Assembly: GCA_945787015.1 (NCBI GenBank)
Contig: CALZGM010000034.1
Coordinates: forward strand, 1-32,943
Reading direction: 5' to 3'
DNA: 32,943 nucleotides
Source: an uncultured Roseburia sp.
GTDB lineage: Bacteria; Bacillota; Clostridia; Lachnospirales; Lachnospiraceae
Both the position numbers and the translations under genes were made by a program. The first letter of the stretch is position 1, and each line of letters begins with the position of its first letter. This document shows, one piece after another, positions 1 through 11,194 of this stretch. The notes below the pieces were generated by a model that was not told the DNA's origin, made no database searches, and saw only the letters and a program-made list of their open reading frames with translations.

Positions 1-161
1 TCTGAATTTACTGTTTTTAAGGTTCTTTGAATATTCAAAGATGTTCGTGTTAGTCTCTTTGACTAACGAATTTTCTCAAACGAACTTTGTTCGTTTTAGA
101 ATCTTTCAAGGTTTATTCACTGTTCAGTTATCAAGGTACTGTGTGTCGTTTTTCGCGACAA
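1..161 (-). other. 5' leader of a probable rRNA operon, running out of the window
   Basis: Read on the minus strand, this untranslated stretch follows a consensus promoter. It contains the phrase CCTTGATAACTGAACA, typical of leader and spacer regions around 16S rRNA in Firmicutes, and three short hairpins: AACGAAC/GTTCGTT, TTAGTC/GACTAA and CTTTGAA/TTCAAAG. No open frame of note is present. The rRNA itself would lie beyond position 1, so the assignment is inferred from leader style and promoter strength. A different stable-RNA operon remains possible. Confidence 0.6.
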
Positions 162-168
162 CTCATAT

Positions 169-197
169 ATAATATCATGAGTGTCGATATTTGTCAA
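169..197 (-). promoter_or_regulatory. Strong sigma-A promoter of the leftward stable-RNA operon
   Basis: On the minus strand the -35 box TTGACA (192-197) is perfect and is separated by 17 bp from the -10 box TATTAT (169-174). Transcription would start near 161 and enter the hairpin-rich leader. Consensus -35 and ideal spacing fit a stable-RNA promoter. Confidence 0.75.
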
Positions 198-243
198 CAA
201 CTTTTTTCAAAAAATTAAAACAACCTATATTTCCAAATAAAAG

Positions 244-332
244 CGGAGAAGGAGGGATTTGAACCCTCGCGCCGGTCAACCCGACCTATACCCTTAGCAG
301 GGGCACCTCTTCGGCCACTTGAGTACTTCTCC
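244..332 (-). tRNA. tRNA-Ser (anticodon GCT)
   Basis: The minus strand folds as an 89-nt class II tRNA. The acceptor stem GGAGAAG pairs with CTTCTCC, the discriminator is G, the anticodon loop is CTGCTAA (GCT, reading AGC/AGT serine codons), there is a long variable arm, and the T loop is TTCAAAT. CCA is not encoded. It has its own promoter about 50 bp upstream. Confidence 0.96.
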
Positions 333-383
333 AAAGTATTATTTGACAATATTAGATTGTTTCTGCGTCGTGACGCATAGTTA

Positions 384-412
384 ATAATACTAAAGGATTT
401 CCCTTTTGTCAA
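384..412 (-). promoter_or_regulatory. Promoter of tRNA-Ser
   Basis: On the minus strand TTGACA (407-412) and TATTAT (384-389) are spaced by 17 bp and point at the tRNA-Ser gene. The boxes and spacing are identical to those of the rRNA-type promoter at 169-197. A small GCGTC/GACGC inverted repeat lies near the predicted start point. Confidence 0.75.
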
Positions 413-443
413 CGGAAATATTCAATTTTTTTAATTTTTTATT

Positions 444-1007
444 TTATTCTACACCCATACTCAGTTTTACTGTCATATAATCATGATGTACTGCAGGCAA
501 AAATTTTTCAAAAACATCTGATACCTTTAAACGAATACTAGAGGTATTTATACAAGGATGGCATCCGAAGTACTCCTCCTTTAATACATCTTCATCCACT
601 AATAGTGTTACTTCATTTTCCGTATCATTCATAAGTCCCATGACACTCACCGAACCGGGAGTGATATTTAAAAATTTTTCCATATACTCCGGTGATGCAA
701 AGGATAATCTCGCACTATTAATCTGATGGGAGATTTCTTTTGTTTTGAATTTTTTATCTTCCCGAATCATTAATAAGTAAAACTTTGTTTTCTGCGCGTT
801 ACATAAGAAAAGATTTTTACAAATGACCGCAGGTGCCAAAACCTCATCAATAGCTGCACATGCTTCCATCGTATTTGCTTCTTCATGATCTACCCGTTCA
901 TATTTGATTCCAAGAGAATCCAGTAAATCGTATGTCTTTATTTCCTTTTCCAAGCGGCCTTCATTGCTAACCGGACGTCCTTTTACCAGCGTTAATGTAC
1001 TGTTCAT
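444..1007 (-). CDS. YbaK/ProX-type prolyl-tRNA editing (aminoacyl-tRNA deacylase) protein
   Basis: This 187-residue single-domain protein resembles the YbaK/ProX/PrdX family, whose members hydrolyse mischarged tRNA (Ala-tRNA-Pro or Cys-tRNA-Pro) in trans in the cytoplasm. Family features visible are the KNLFL segment after the first third, KTKFYLL, a GSVSVMGLMND stretch (the G-x-V-x-x-x-G-L pattern) and a late FGCHPCINTSS segment where relatives have F-H-P-N-x-N-T. I chose the second ATG: AAAGG stands 7 nt before it, while the ATG 27 bp upstream has no ribosome binding site. It follows the fumarase beta gene by 49 bp and may be the last gene of that operon. The exact tRNA substrate cannot be told from sequence. 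Confidence 0.85.
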   Translation of the reverse strand: MNSTLTLVKGRPVSNEGRLEKEIKTYDLLDSLGIKYERVDHEEANTMEACAAIDEVLAPAVICKNLFLCNAQKTKFYLLMIREDKKFKTKEISHQINSARLSFASPEYMEKFLNITPGSVSVMGLMNDTENEVTLLVDEDVLKEEYFGCHPCINTSSIRLKVSDVFEKFLPAVHHDYMTVKLSMGVE

Positions 1008-1056
1008 ATCTATGCCTTTCTCATTTTTAGCCATATAATTTCAATGGTATTATTAT

Positions 1057-1611
1057 TTACGTTAACTCACAGTACTCTTTGATAGCCGTCTCATAAAGAT
1101 TATTTCCATCACAATCTACTACCACGATAACCGGAAAATCCTTTACTTCCATTTTTAATATGGCTTCTGCTCCCAAATCTTCGTAACACACTATTTCTGA
1201 TTTTTCTACGCATTTTGACAACAACGCACCGGCGCCGCCTACTGCTGCAAAATAAACTGCCTTATTCCGTACAATGGCATCCATGACTTCCTTGGAACGC
1301 TTGCCTTTCCCAATCATAGCCTTTTCTCCTAAATCCAATAAAGTCGGGGCATACTTGTCCATACGGGTTGCAGTTGTAGGACCGGCGGAACCGATTGGTC
1401 TACCCTCTCTTGCCGGAGAAGGTCCCATATAATAAATCGTAGCATCCTTTATATCAATTGGAAGCCCCTCACCTTTATCTAATGCTTCTATCATCCGTTT
1501 ATGTGCGGCATCTCTGGCAACATAAATTGTCCCGGTAATATAAACATAATCTCCGGACTTTAAGTCCTTCGTCACTTCTTCTGTAATTGGTGTTTTAATA
1601 TATTTATCCAT
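1057..1611 (-). CDS. Class I fumarate hydratase (Fe-S hydro-lyase), beta subunit
   Basis: This 184-residue protein corresponds to the C-terminal domain of class I fumarases. With the alpha subunit it interconverts fumarate and L-malate in the cytoplasm. Seen are the GPTTATRMD motif (family G-P-T-T-S-x-R-M, substrate binding), the preceding YYMGPSPAREGRPIGSAG segment and the AAVGGAGAL stretch. The start at 1611 has AAAGGTG before it. An in-frame ATG at 1662 would overlap the alpha gene and lacks a ribosome binding site. It lies 11 bp behind the alpha gene, so the two are surely co-transcribed. The split alpha/beta arrangement is usual in Clostridia. L(+)-tartrate dehydratase is the main alternative. 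Confidence 0.92.
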   Translation of the reverse strand: MDKYIKTPITEEVTKDLKSGDYVYITGTIYVARDAAHKRMIEALDKGEGLPIDIKDATIYYMGPSPAREGRPIGSAGPTTATRMDKYAPTLLDLGEKAMIGKGKRSKEVMDAIVRNKAVYFAAVGGAGALLSKCVEKSEIVCYEDLGAEAILKMEVKDFPVIVVVDCDGNNLYETAIKEYCELT

Positions 1612-1622
1612 AGCTTCACCTT

Positions 1623-2468
1623 TTAAACTTCCCTTACCACATGACGGTTTACATGGCAACAAATATTAATAGCAACCGGAAGTCCAGCAATATGAGTCGG
1701 ATAGGTATTGATATTAACGGCTAATGCAGTTGTACTTCCTCCTAAACCACCCGGTCCGATTCCCAATTTATTGATTTTTTCTAACATCTCTATTTCCAAA
1801 TCTTTTACATAAGGAATATCAGAATGCTCATTTACCGGTCTGGTCAATGCTTTTTTAGCAAGAAGCGCACATTTTTCAAAGGTTCCTCCAACACCAACAC
1901 CAACCACCATTGGTGGACAGGCATTCGGACCTGCATCTTTTACTGCTGTTAAAATAGCATTTTTCACACCTTCGATTCCATCAGCAGGCTTTAACATGAA
2001 CACACGGCTCATGTTCTCACTGCCAAATCCTTTTGGAGCCATAGTAATTTTTACTTTATCGCCCGGTACAATGGAATAGTGAATAACTGCAGGCGTATTG
2101 TCTTTCGTATTTTCACGAATAATCGGATCACCTACGACAGATTTTCTTAAAAAGCCTTCTACATAACCCTGACGCACACCTTCATTCACCGCATCTTCAA
2201 TTGACATACCTTCAAAATGAACATCCTGCCCAACCTCTAAAAAGATAACTGCCATTCCTGTGTCCTGGCAAATTGGTATCATTTCGTCTGCTGCAATCTT
2301 TAGATTATCCTGAAGCTGATTTAAAATCTTTCTTCCAAGTTCTGATTTTTCCGTTTCTACTGCCTGCTTCATGGCCAGGTCCATATCACCGGATAAAAAA
2401 TGATTTGCTTCAATACACATTTCTTTGATATTTTCTGTAATCACATCTGTTTGAATCGTTCGAATCAT
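1623..2468 (-). CDS. Class I fumarate hydratase (Fe-S hydro-lyase), alpha subunit
   Basis: This 281-residue catalytic subunit carries an oxygen-sensitive [4Fe-4S] cluster. The three expected ligand cysteines are visible: Cys67 in ICQDTG, the Cys of NACPP before VVGVGVGG, and the CC pair in INICCHVNRH near the C-terminus. With the beta subunit it hydrates fumarate to malate in the reductive branch of the citric acid cycle, as in most fermenting Clostridia. The gene begins 11 bp after the upstream membrane protein gene and ends 11 bp before the beta gene. Its ribosome binding site AAAGGAG is close to the start. Tartrate dehydratase alpha is a close relative and cannot be fully excluded. Confidence 0.93.
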   Translation of the reverse strand: MIRTIQTDVITENIKEMCIEANHFLSGDMDLAMKQAVETEKSELGRKILNQLQDNLKIAADEMIPICQDTGMAVIFLEVGQDVHFEGMSIEDAVNEGVRQGYVEGFLRKSVVGDPIIRENTKDNTPAVIHYSIVPGDKVKITMAPKGFGSENMSRVFMLKPADGIEGVKNAILTAVKDAGPNACPPMVVGVGVGGTFEKCALLAKKALTRPVNEHSDIPYVKDLEIEMLEKINKLGIGPGGLGGSTTALAVNINTYPTHIAGLPVAINICCHVNRHVVREV

Positions 2469-2479
2469 ATTTGCTCCTT

Positions 2480-2986
2480 TTAATGATTTTCAATTCTTGG
2501 TAAAACTTCATCGATATCCACATAATATTTTTTATAATTATTGTTATCCACATACACACGGACTGCATTGTTCTTAAGTAGTGATTCCGGATTATAATAA
2601 AGATATCTGCTCTTAAAAATATGTACTGTTCCATCCATAGCTTCGTATTTGCAATTGATTACAAAAGGATGTCTTCCGTTTACTTCCACATTATATTCTT
2701 GCGTAATATCAAAGATTTCTGCAACAACATAATTACCATTATCTAATAAACGTTGAGACGTTTTCTTTTTCAGCAATTGAGAAACAAGAAATGAAATCCC
2801 TAATATGAAAAAGATAAGTCCAATTCCATCAAAAATAAATAGGAACATAAAGGCATCTGTCTGTTCTTCTTTTAAACCATTGAATAAAACAATTCCTAAA
2901 ACAAGAAAAACTGCTCCAATAATACTGAAAATCAAACCTATAATAGCGATTGCATTCATTCCAATTTTTGCTTTTTTACTGTTCAT
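2480..2986 (-). CDS. Two-helix membrane protein with DUF3592-like soluble tail
   Basis: This 168-residue protein of unknown role has two hydrophobic segments (about residues 10-36 and 46-70), then a basic KKK stretch and a beta-rich soluble tail with evenly spaced tyrosines. The tail ends in a VRVYVDNNNYKKYYVD pattern reminiscent of DUF3592 (Val-x-Val-Tyr...Pro/Asn-x-x). The start overlaps the end of the upstream CmpB-like gene by 11 bp, which suggests translational coupling. No enzymatic motif is visible. The family assignment rests on layout only. Confidence 0.7.
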   Translation of the reverse strand: MNSKKAKIGMNAIAIIGLIFSIIGAVFLVLGIVLFNGLKEEQTDAFMFLFIFDGIGLIFFILGISFLVSQLLKKKTSQRLLDNGNYVVAEIFDITQEYNVEVNGRHPFVINCKYEAMDGTVHIFKSRYLYYNPESLLKNNAVRVYVDNNNYKKYYVDIDEVLPRIENH

Positions 2987-3905
2987 CTTCTTTATCCCTC
3001 TTTAATTTAATGTCAAAATATTTTTTATACTTTTGAAGAATTTCATTCTGATCCCTTGAAATCATATCAGGGAAAGCTTCCATCAAACGCTTAAAACCAA
3101 AATTCTTCTGTGTGATAAGTTCTTTATATTTCTTTGTAAGCTCTTCATATTCTTTTTTGGCTGCTTCCTTTTTATATTCGTATTCCGTCTTTGTTTCCAT
3201 GATATTTTCAGCAAATGCTTCACGGGCTGCATCTGTTTTCTCTTCTAATTTTTCCCGAAGTTCTCCTGCTTTATCCTGAACCTCTTCTGATTTTACTTTT
3301 ACAGTTGTCACACCTTCATAAATATTTTCGCCGATTTCATCCGAAAGCTGATGCATTTTCTGAGCTACCTCATCCATCAACTTCAACCGTTTATTAAACT
3401 TCAAGATTGTAGAAACAGTTACACCTAAATCTACAAAAAATGCAGTCATAATGATACACAATAAAATAATACCAAGAATATGAGGAATGATTGTAATAAA
3501 TTTATAAATACTCGGATGTAAAATCTTCATGATAAAAACGCATGCTAATCCCCATAGAATTGAAAATTTCAAACACACATATCCTTTGATATTAAACGGT
3601 TTATCAGAATAATCCCACCATTTGTTATGGAATACTTTTTCTAAAATAAATCCTGTTAAAAATTCCAATACACTGGTTAATAACATGGAACCTAAAAATA
3701 AAATAAAAATACTCTCTTTGATTGGTGTCAGCACCGCAACAACAATTACAACTCCACATCCGTAAATCGGACAATACGGGCCATTCAAAAATCCACGGTT
3801 TACAAACTTTCCACTATCTACAGCCGCAAACGATACTTCCGTACACCAGCCGATAAATGCATAAATAATAAAAATCCATACTAATTCATAAAAATTCTGT
3901 GGCAT
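2976..3905 (-). CDS. CmpB-like (putative type IV ABC transporter permease, DUF1113) membrane protein with coiled-coil tail
   Basis: A 309-residue protein. The N-terminal 165 residues hold about five hydrophobic helices with the family pattern seen in CmpB/DUF1113 proteins: the WIFIIYAFIGWCTEV opening, NRGFLNGPYCPIYGCG after the first helix, and a KWWDYS segment. Residues from about 180 to the end are highly charged with heptad-like repeats, predicting a long cytoplasmic coiled coil. Its function is not known. The name 'ABC permease' in databases is speculative. The ribosome binding site AAAGGGGG lies 7 nt upstream and is also the 3' arm of the gyrA terminator. It heads a run of closely spaced genes through the fumarase subunits. 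Confidence 0.8.
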   Translation of the reverse strand: MPQNFYELVWIFIIYAFIGWCTEVSFAAVDSGKFVNRGFLNGPYCPIYGCGVVIVVAVLTPIKESIFILFLGSMLLTSVLEFLTGFILEKVFHNKWWDYSDKPFNIKGYVCLKFSILWGLACVFIMKILHPSIYKFITIIPHILGIILLCIIMTAFFVDLGVTVSTILKFNKRLKLMDEVAQKMHQLSDEIGENIYEGVTTVKVKSEEVQDKAGELREKLEEKTDAAREAFAENIMETKTEYEYKKEAAKKEYEELTKKYKELITQKNFGFKRLMEAFPDMISRDQNEILQKYKKYFDIKLKRDKEDEQ

Positions 3906-3950
3906 AAAAAATCCCCCTTTGCACGTTATTATATATAAAATGCAAAGGGG
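3906..3950 (-). terminator. Intrinsic terminator of the gyrA transcript
   Basis: On the minus strand, 13 bp after the gyrA stop codon, CCCCTTTGCA (3941-3950) pairs perfectly with TGCAAAGGGG (3914-3923) around a 17-nt loop. This is followed by GAT and six T residues (3906-3911). The 3' arm doubles as the ribosome binding site of the next gene. Confidence 0.8.
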
Positions 3951-3956
3951 TGTAAA
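3928..3956 (-). promoter_or_regulatory. Promoter embedded in the gyrA terminator loop
   Basis: On the minus strand TTTACA (3951-3956) and TATAAT (3928-3933) are separated by 17 bp. The 5' arm of the terminator stem is the spacer and the -10 box lies in the loop. A transcript starting near 3921 would begin in the 3' arm, leaving its AAAGGGGG ribosome binding site unpaired. Confidence 0.6.
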
Positions 3957-3963
3957 TATTTTT

Positions 3964-6585
3964 TTATTCTTCTTCGCTGTCTGCTTCTGCTCTCTCTAAC
4001 AGTTCCTTCATAAGTTCTTCATCCGTTTCTGTTACATCAGAATTTCCGGCAGCTTTTTTTGCAGCCTCTGCGGCAGCTGCAGCACTCATTGCTTCTTCCT
4101 CTTCTGTTAAAAGTTCTGAAGTATCTGAATTATTAATCAGAGTTTTATCTTCTTTTACTTTTGCAATACTTGCTATTGTCACATCATCTGACAGATTCAT
4201 CAGTTTTACACCGGAGGTGACACGGCCAAGAAGTGCTGTCTGGTCTACCCTGATACGGATAATGATACCTTCCGTCGTAATTAACATTACTTCGTCTTCT
4301 TTTCTGACTGCCTTCACTCCTACAATATTTCCGGTTTTTTCGGTAATCTTATAACATTTTACACCTTTACCACCACGAATCTGTGCCGTAAATTCAGATG
4401 TCATGGTACATTTTCCGAGACCTCTTTCAGATACAATCATAAGGGATTCTCCCTGAGATTCCATCTGCATTCCTACTACTTCATCTCCATCTGTAAGATT
4501 CATACCGATAACACCCATAGAGGTTCTGCCGGTACTTCTTACATCTGTTTCATGGAAACGGATACACATACCATATTTTGTAACAAGGAAAATATCCTGT
4601 TCATTATCTGTTTTCTTTACTTCGATTAATTCATCATCTTCACGTAACGTGATAGCTGCCAGTCCGGTCTTACGGACATTTGCATAATCAGTAATCGGCG
4701 TTTTCTTTACGATACCATTCTTTGTTGCCATAAATAAGAAGTGGCCTTCTGTATATTCCTTAATCGGAATCACAGCGGTAATCTTTTCTCCCGGCTGAAG
4801 CTGTAATAGATTAATGATAGCTGTTCCACGTGCTGTTCTGCCTGCTTCCGGTATTTCATAGGCTTTCATTCTGTATACACGTCCGGTATTGGTAAAGAAC
4901 ATCATATAATGATGAGAGGTTGTCATCAAAAGTTCTTCGATGTAATCCTCGTCAATGGTTTCCATTCCCTTAATTCCTTTACCACCACGATTCTGCGCGC
5001 GGAAATTATCAAGACTCATTCTCTTAATATAGCCAAGCTTTGTCATGGCAACTACTGTATTGGTAACCGGAATTAAATCTTCCATGGAAATATCATACTC
5101 ATCAAATCCAATGGAAGTTCTTCTTTCGTCTCCGTATTTATCAGCAATTACTAAAATTTCTTCACGAATAACACCAAGAAGCTTCTTTTCATCTGCTAAA
5201 ATTGCCTTTAATTCTGCAATTTGTTCCATCAAAGCAGCATATTCTGCTTCCAGCTTTTCACGCTCCAAACCGGTCAGCGCACGCAAACGCATATCTACGA
5301 TTGCCTGTGCCTGTGCTTCTGTTAAAGCAAATCGTTCTATTAAACGTTCCTTTGCTTCCGGTGTACTGCGGCTGCTGCGGATAATGGAAATAACTTCATC
5401 AATATTATCAAGAGCAATTAATAATCCCTGTAAAATATGTGCACGCTCTTCTGCTTTATTTAAATCAAATTTTGTTCTTCTGGTTACTACATCCTTCTGA
5501 TGAATCAAATAATAATTCAGTACTTCGTAAAGATTCAATACTTTTGGCTGATTATCTACCAGTGCAAGCATTATCACACCAAATGTATCCTGCATCTGAG
5601 TATGTTTATAAAGCTGATTTAAAACGACGTTTGGATTTACATCACGACGCAGTTCAATACAGATACGCATACCCTGACGGTCAGATTCATCTCTTAAGTC
5701 TGTAATCCCATCAATCTTTTTATCACGAACCAATTCGGCAATTTTTTCAATTAATCTTGCCTTATTTACCATGTATGGAAGTTCGGTTACAACAATTCGG
5801 TTCTTACCGTTTTGCATTGGTTCGATATTAGTAATTGCACGAACTTTAATTTTACCACGACCGGTACGATATGCTTCATTAATACCGGCGGTACCTAAAA
5901 TCATAGCACCTGTCGGGAAATCCGGTCCTTTTATGATATTTAACAATTCATCAATATCTGTTCCTCTATCCTCTAATACCTCGTTATCAATAATCTTAAC
6001 AACGGCATTAATTACTTCACGAAGATTATGAGGTGGAATATTAGTAGCCATACCAACGGCAATACCGGTGGTACCATTTACCAAAAGATTTGGAAAACGT
6101 GCCGGCATAACAGTAGGCTCTTTTTCTGTTTCATCAAAGTTTGGTATAAAATCTACGGTATCTTTATTGATGTCAGCAAGCATTTCCATGGAAATTTTAG
6201 AAAGTCTTGCTTCAGTATATCGCATAGCAGCGGCACCATCACCATCCACAGAACCAAAGTTTCCATGTCCATCTACTAATGTATAACGGAATGACCAGTC
6301 CTGAGCCATATTAACAAGTGCACCATAGATGGAGCTGTCTCCATGAGGATGGTATTTACCCATGGTATCACCGACAATACGTGCACATTTTCTGTGTGGT
6401 TTGTCCGGTCCGTTATTCAGTTCTATCATAGAATATAAAACACGGCGTTGTACCGGTTTTAAACCATCTCTTACATCCGGCAATGCACGGGCGGCAATAA
6501 CGCTCATCGCATAGTCAATATAGGATGTTTCCATTGTTTTTTTCAAATCCACTTCGTGAATTTGATCAAAAATCTTATCATCCAT
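3964..6585 (-). CDS. gyrA: DNA gyrase subunit A
   Basis: An 873-residue full-length GyrA, the DNA-breaking and rejoining subunit of the A2B2 gyrase that introduces negative supercoils. The active-site Tyr123 sits in RYTEARL. The quinolone-determining region reads [10 protein letters not shown] (79-88). The C-terminal wrapping domain carries a GyrA box (QNRGGKG) and further RGGKG-type blades. The end is an acidic, alanine-rich tail finishing in DSEEE. Position 88, equivalent to E. coli Asp87, is Gly. The start is the only plausible ATG, 11 nt behind GGAGG, and 23 bp after gyrB, so the pair is co-transcribed. A terminator follows directly. Confidence 0.99.
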   Translation of the reverse strand: MDDKIFDQIHEVDLKKTMETSYIDYAMSVIAARALPDVRDGLKPVQRRVLYSMIELNNGPDKPHRKCARIVGDTMGKYHPHGDSSIYGALVNMAQDWSFRYTLVDGHGNFGSVDGDGAAAMRYTEARLSKISMEMLADINKDTVDFIPNFDETEKEPTVMPARFPNLLVNGTTGIAVGMATNIPPHNLREVINAVVKIIDNEVLEDRGTDIDELLNIIKGPDFPTGAMILGTAGINEAYRTGRGKIKVRAITNIEPMQNGKNRIVVTELPYMVNKARLIEKIAELVRDKKIDGITDLRDESDRQGMRICIELRRDVNPNVVLNQLYKHTQMQDTFGVIMLALVDNQPKVLNLYEVLNYYLIHQKDVVTRRTKFDLNKAEERAHILQGLLIALDNIDEVISIIRSSRSTPEAKERLIERFALTEAQAQAIVDMRLRALTGLEREKLEAEYAALMEQIAELKAILADEKKLLGVIREEILVIADKYGDERRTSIGFDEYDISMEDLIPVTNTVVAMTKLGYIKRMSLDNFRAQNRGGKGIKGMETIDEDYIEELLMTTSHHYMMFFTNTGRVYRMKAYEIPEAGRTARGTAIINLLQLQPGEKITAVIPIKEYTEGHFLFMATKNGIVKKTPITDYANVRKTGLAAITLREDDELIEVKKTDNEQDIFLVTKYGMCIRFHETDVRSTGRTSMGVIGMNLTDGDEVVGMQMESQGESLMIVSERGLGKCTMTSEFTAQIRGGKGVKCYKITEKTGNIVGVKAVRKEDEVMLITTEGIIIRIRVDQTALLGRVTSGVKLMNLSDDVTIASIAKVKEDKTLINNSDTSELLTEEEEAMSAAAAAEAAKKAAGNSDVTETDEELMKELLERAEADSEEE

Positions 6586-6608
6586 TGAAATCTAATCCTC
6601 CAAAAGTA

Positions 6609-9654
<3,046 letters not shown>

Positions 9655-9658
<4 letters not shown>

Positions 9659-9870
9659 TTTACAATTTGAATTGTCTCTCCATTAAAAGAAACAACATCT
9701 CCATTATAGAGTTTTTTTCCGCGCTGATACTCTACTTCTCCATTCAAAGTAACCTGTCCATCCTGAATAAAGAACTTTGCATCTACACCTGTTTCTACTA
9801 ATCCGGCTTTTTTTAAAGCCTGTCCTAATTTAATAAATTCGTCTGTTTCTCTAATATTAACAGTAATCAT
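9655..9870 (-). CDS. yaaA: YaaA/RlbA-like S4-domain RNA-binding protein
   Basis: This 71-residue protein is almost entirely an S4 domain: KLGQALKKAGLVETGVDAKFFI, then the QDGQVTLNGE turn and RGKKLYNGDVV. That matches YaaA between dnaN and recF in Firmicutes, which has been linked to large-subunit ribosome assembly. Its position between dnaN (17 bp upstream) and recF (4-bp overlap) supports the identification. Confidence 0.93.
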
Positions 9871-9887
9871 CTAATAAAGTTCCTCTC

Positions 9888-11000
9888 TTAACTGTTGGCC
9901 GCATTAAAGTTTACAGGTAAAATTAAATAGATGAATTTTCCTTCATCGTCTTTGATAAAACAAGGAGCTTTTGGATTCACCATATAGAGATTCACTTCTT
10001 CTTCATCTATGACTCTTAATGCATCAATAAAGAATTTCGGATTAAATCCAATCAAAATATCTTTTCCTTCTTTTACAACATCAATATCTTCATTCATAGA
10101 ACCAATGAAGGAATTAATTTTTAATTCCATATTGGAATCTGTAATATTCATAATAATTGGTTTCTTATCGCCCTCTTTTACTAAAAGAGTTGCACGATCG
10201 ATACAATCTAACAATTCACGTTTATTAATTTTTATCTTTGTTTCGTAATCAGAAGAAAGCATCTGTTCAATTCTGAAATATTCTCCTTCAATTAATCTGG
10301 AAACAACAGTTGTATTATCAAATTCAAAAATAATATGATTGTCAGACAAATAAATATTTACATCTTCTTCTAAACTTCCCGGTAAAATCTTGCTCACTTC
10401 CTGCAATGTTTTTCCAGGAACAACAACTTTTTTATGATCATAGGTATTTTTTAATTCAATGTTACGAATTGAAATACGATGTCCATCCAATGAAACAACT
10501 TTTAATTTGTTTTCATTGATTTCAAAAAGTTCACCTGTCATTAACTTATTGTTATCATTATCGGCAATAGAGAAAATGGTCTGTCTGATTACTTCTTTTA
10601 AAGTAAACTGGGAGATAGCGATACATTCTTTTCTTTCTATAAATGGAATGTAAGAAAAATCATCTCCTGATTTACCAATTATATTGAATTTTGCTTTTTC
10701 ACAAGTAATTGTAGTTTTAAAAGATGTATCTGTTTCAATGACAACTTCGCTATCAGGTAATTTACGGACAATTTCAGAAAAAATCTTTGCATCTAATGCA
10801 ATGACACCTCTTTCTGCAATTTCTCCTTCTATTTTTGTTTCAATTCCCAATTCCATATCATTTGCTGTTAATTTAATTTCATTTGTAGATGCATCAATTA
10901 AGATACATTCTAAAATAGCCATGGTAGTTCTGGTAGGAACAGCTTTTGAAACAATATTAACTCCATGTAATAAGTTTGCTTTTGAACAGATTAATTTCAT
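9888..11000 (-). CDS. dnaN: DNA polymerase III beta subunit (sliding clamp)
   Basis: A 370-residue clamp with the three repeated clamp folds. It forms the ring that tethers DNA polymerase III to DNA. Family landmarks include MKLICSKANLLHGVNIVSKAV at the start, the LTANDMELGIE stretch near residue 60, VSLDGHRISIR in domain 2 and a C-terminal YLILPVNF strand in the usual place of the M-P-M-R-L motif. AAGGAG stands 9 nt before the ATG. The spacer between the two is itself a DnaA box (TTATTCACA). It lies 194 bp behind dnaA, with no clear promoter of its own in the gap. Confidence 0.98.
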   Translation of the reverse strand: MKLICSKANLLHGVNIVSKAVPTRTTMAILECILIDASTNEIKLTANDMELGIETKIEGEIAERGVIALDAKIFSEIVRKLPDSEVVIETDTSFKTTITCEKAKFNIIGKSGDDFSYIPFIERKECIAISQFTLKEVIRQTIFSIADNDNNKLMTGELFEINENKLKVVSLDGHRISIRNIELKNTYDHKKVVVPGKTLQEVSKILPGSLEEDVNIYLSDNHIIFEFDNTTVVSRLIEGEYFRIEQMLSSDYETKIKINKRELLDCIDRATLLVKEGDKKPIIMNITDSNMELKINSFIGSMNEDIDVVKEGKDILIGFNPKFFIDALRVIDEEEVNLYMVNPKAPCFIKDDEGKFIYLILPVNFNAANS

Positions 11001-11194
11001 TGTGAATAACTCCTTCCTGATAAGCGATAGCGCTGCATATATATAATTATAAAAAGATATTAAAAGTATTATTATTAAGAGGTGTTTATATGTTTATAAG
11101 TACTTCAAAGCCATATAATACAAGGGAAAAACACCTTTATAACCTTGTGAAAACCTTAGGGATTTCATCTTAATATCATGTGAATAACTTCATG
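11001..11194. promoter_or_regulatory. dnaA-dnaN intergenic region with two DnaA boxes
   Basis: This AT-rich gap of 194 bp holds two exact TTATTCACA DnaA boxes on the minus strand, at 11001-11009 (touching the dnaN start codon) and 11179-11187 (just after the dnaA stop). An 8-bp inverted repeat AGGTGTTT/AAACACCT (11080-11087 and 11129-11136) and a 6-bp repeat ACAAGG/CCTTGT lie between them. In Bacillus the corresponding gap is the second part of a bipartite origin. Whether that holds here is inference. I see no convincing promoter or gene. Confidence 0.65.

Noticed and set aside
5045-5500. 151-codon plus-strand frame inside gyrA, with others in gyrA, gyrB and dnaN
   Set aside because: These are antisense shadows of conserved genes with no domain similarity and no ribosome binding site.
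11080-11136. 8-bp inverted repeat as terminator after dnaA
   Set aside because: The loop is over 40 nt and no T tract follows on the minus strand. It is more likely incidental or a weak structure in the intergenic leader.
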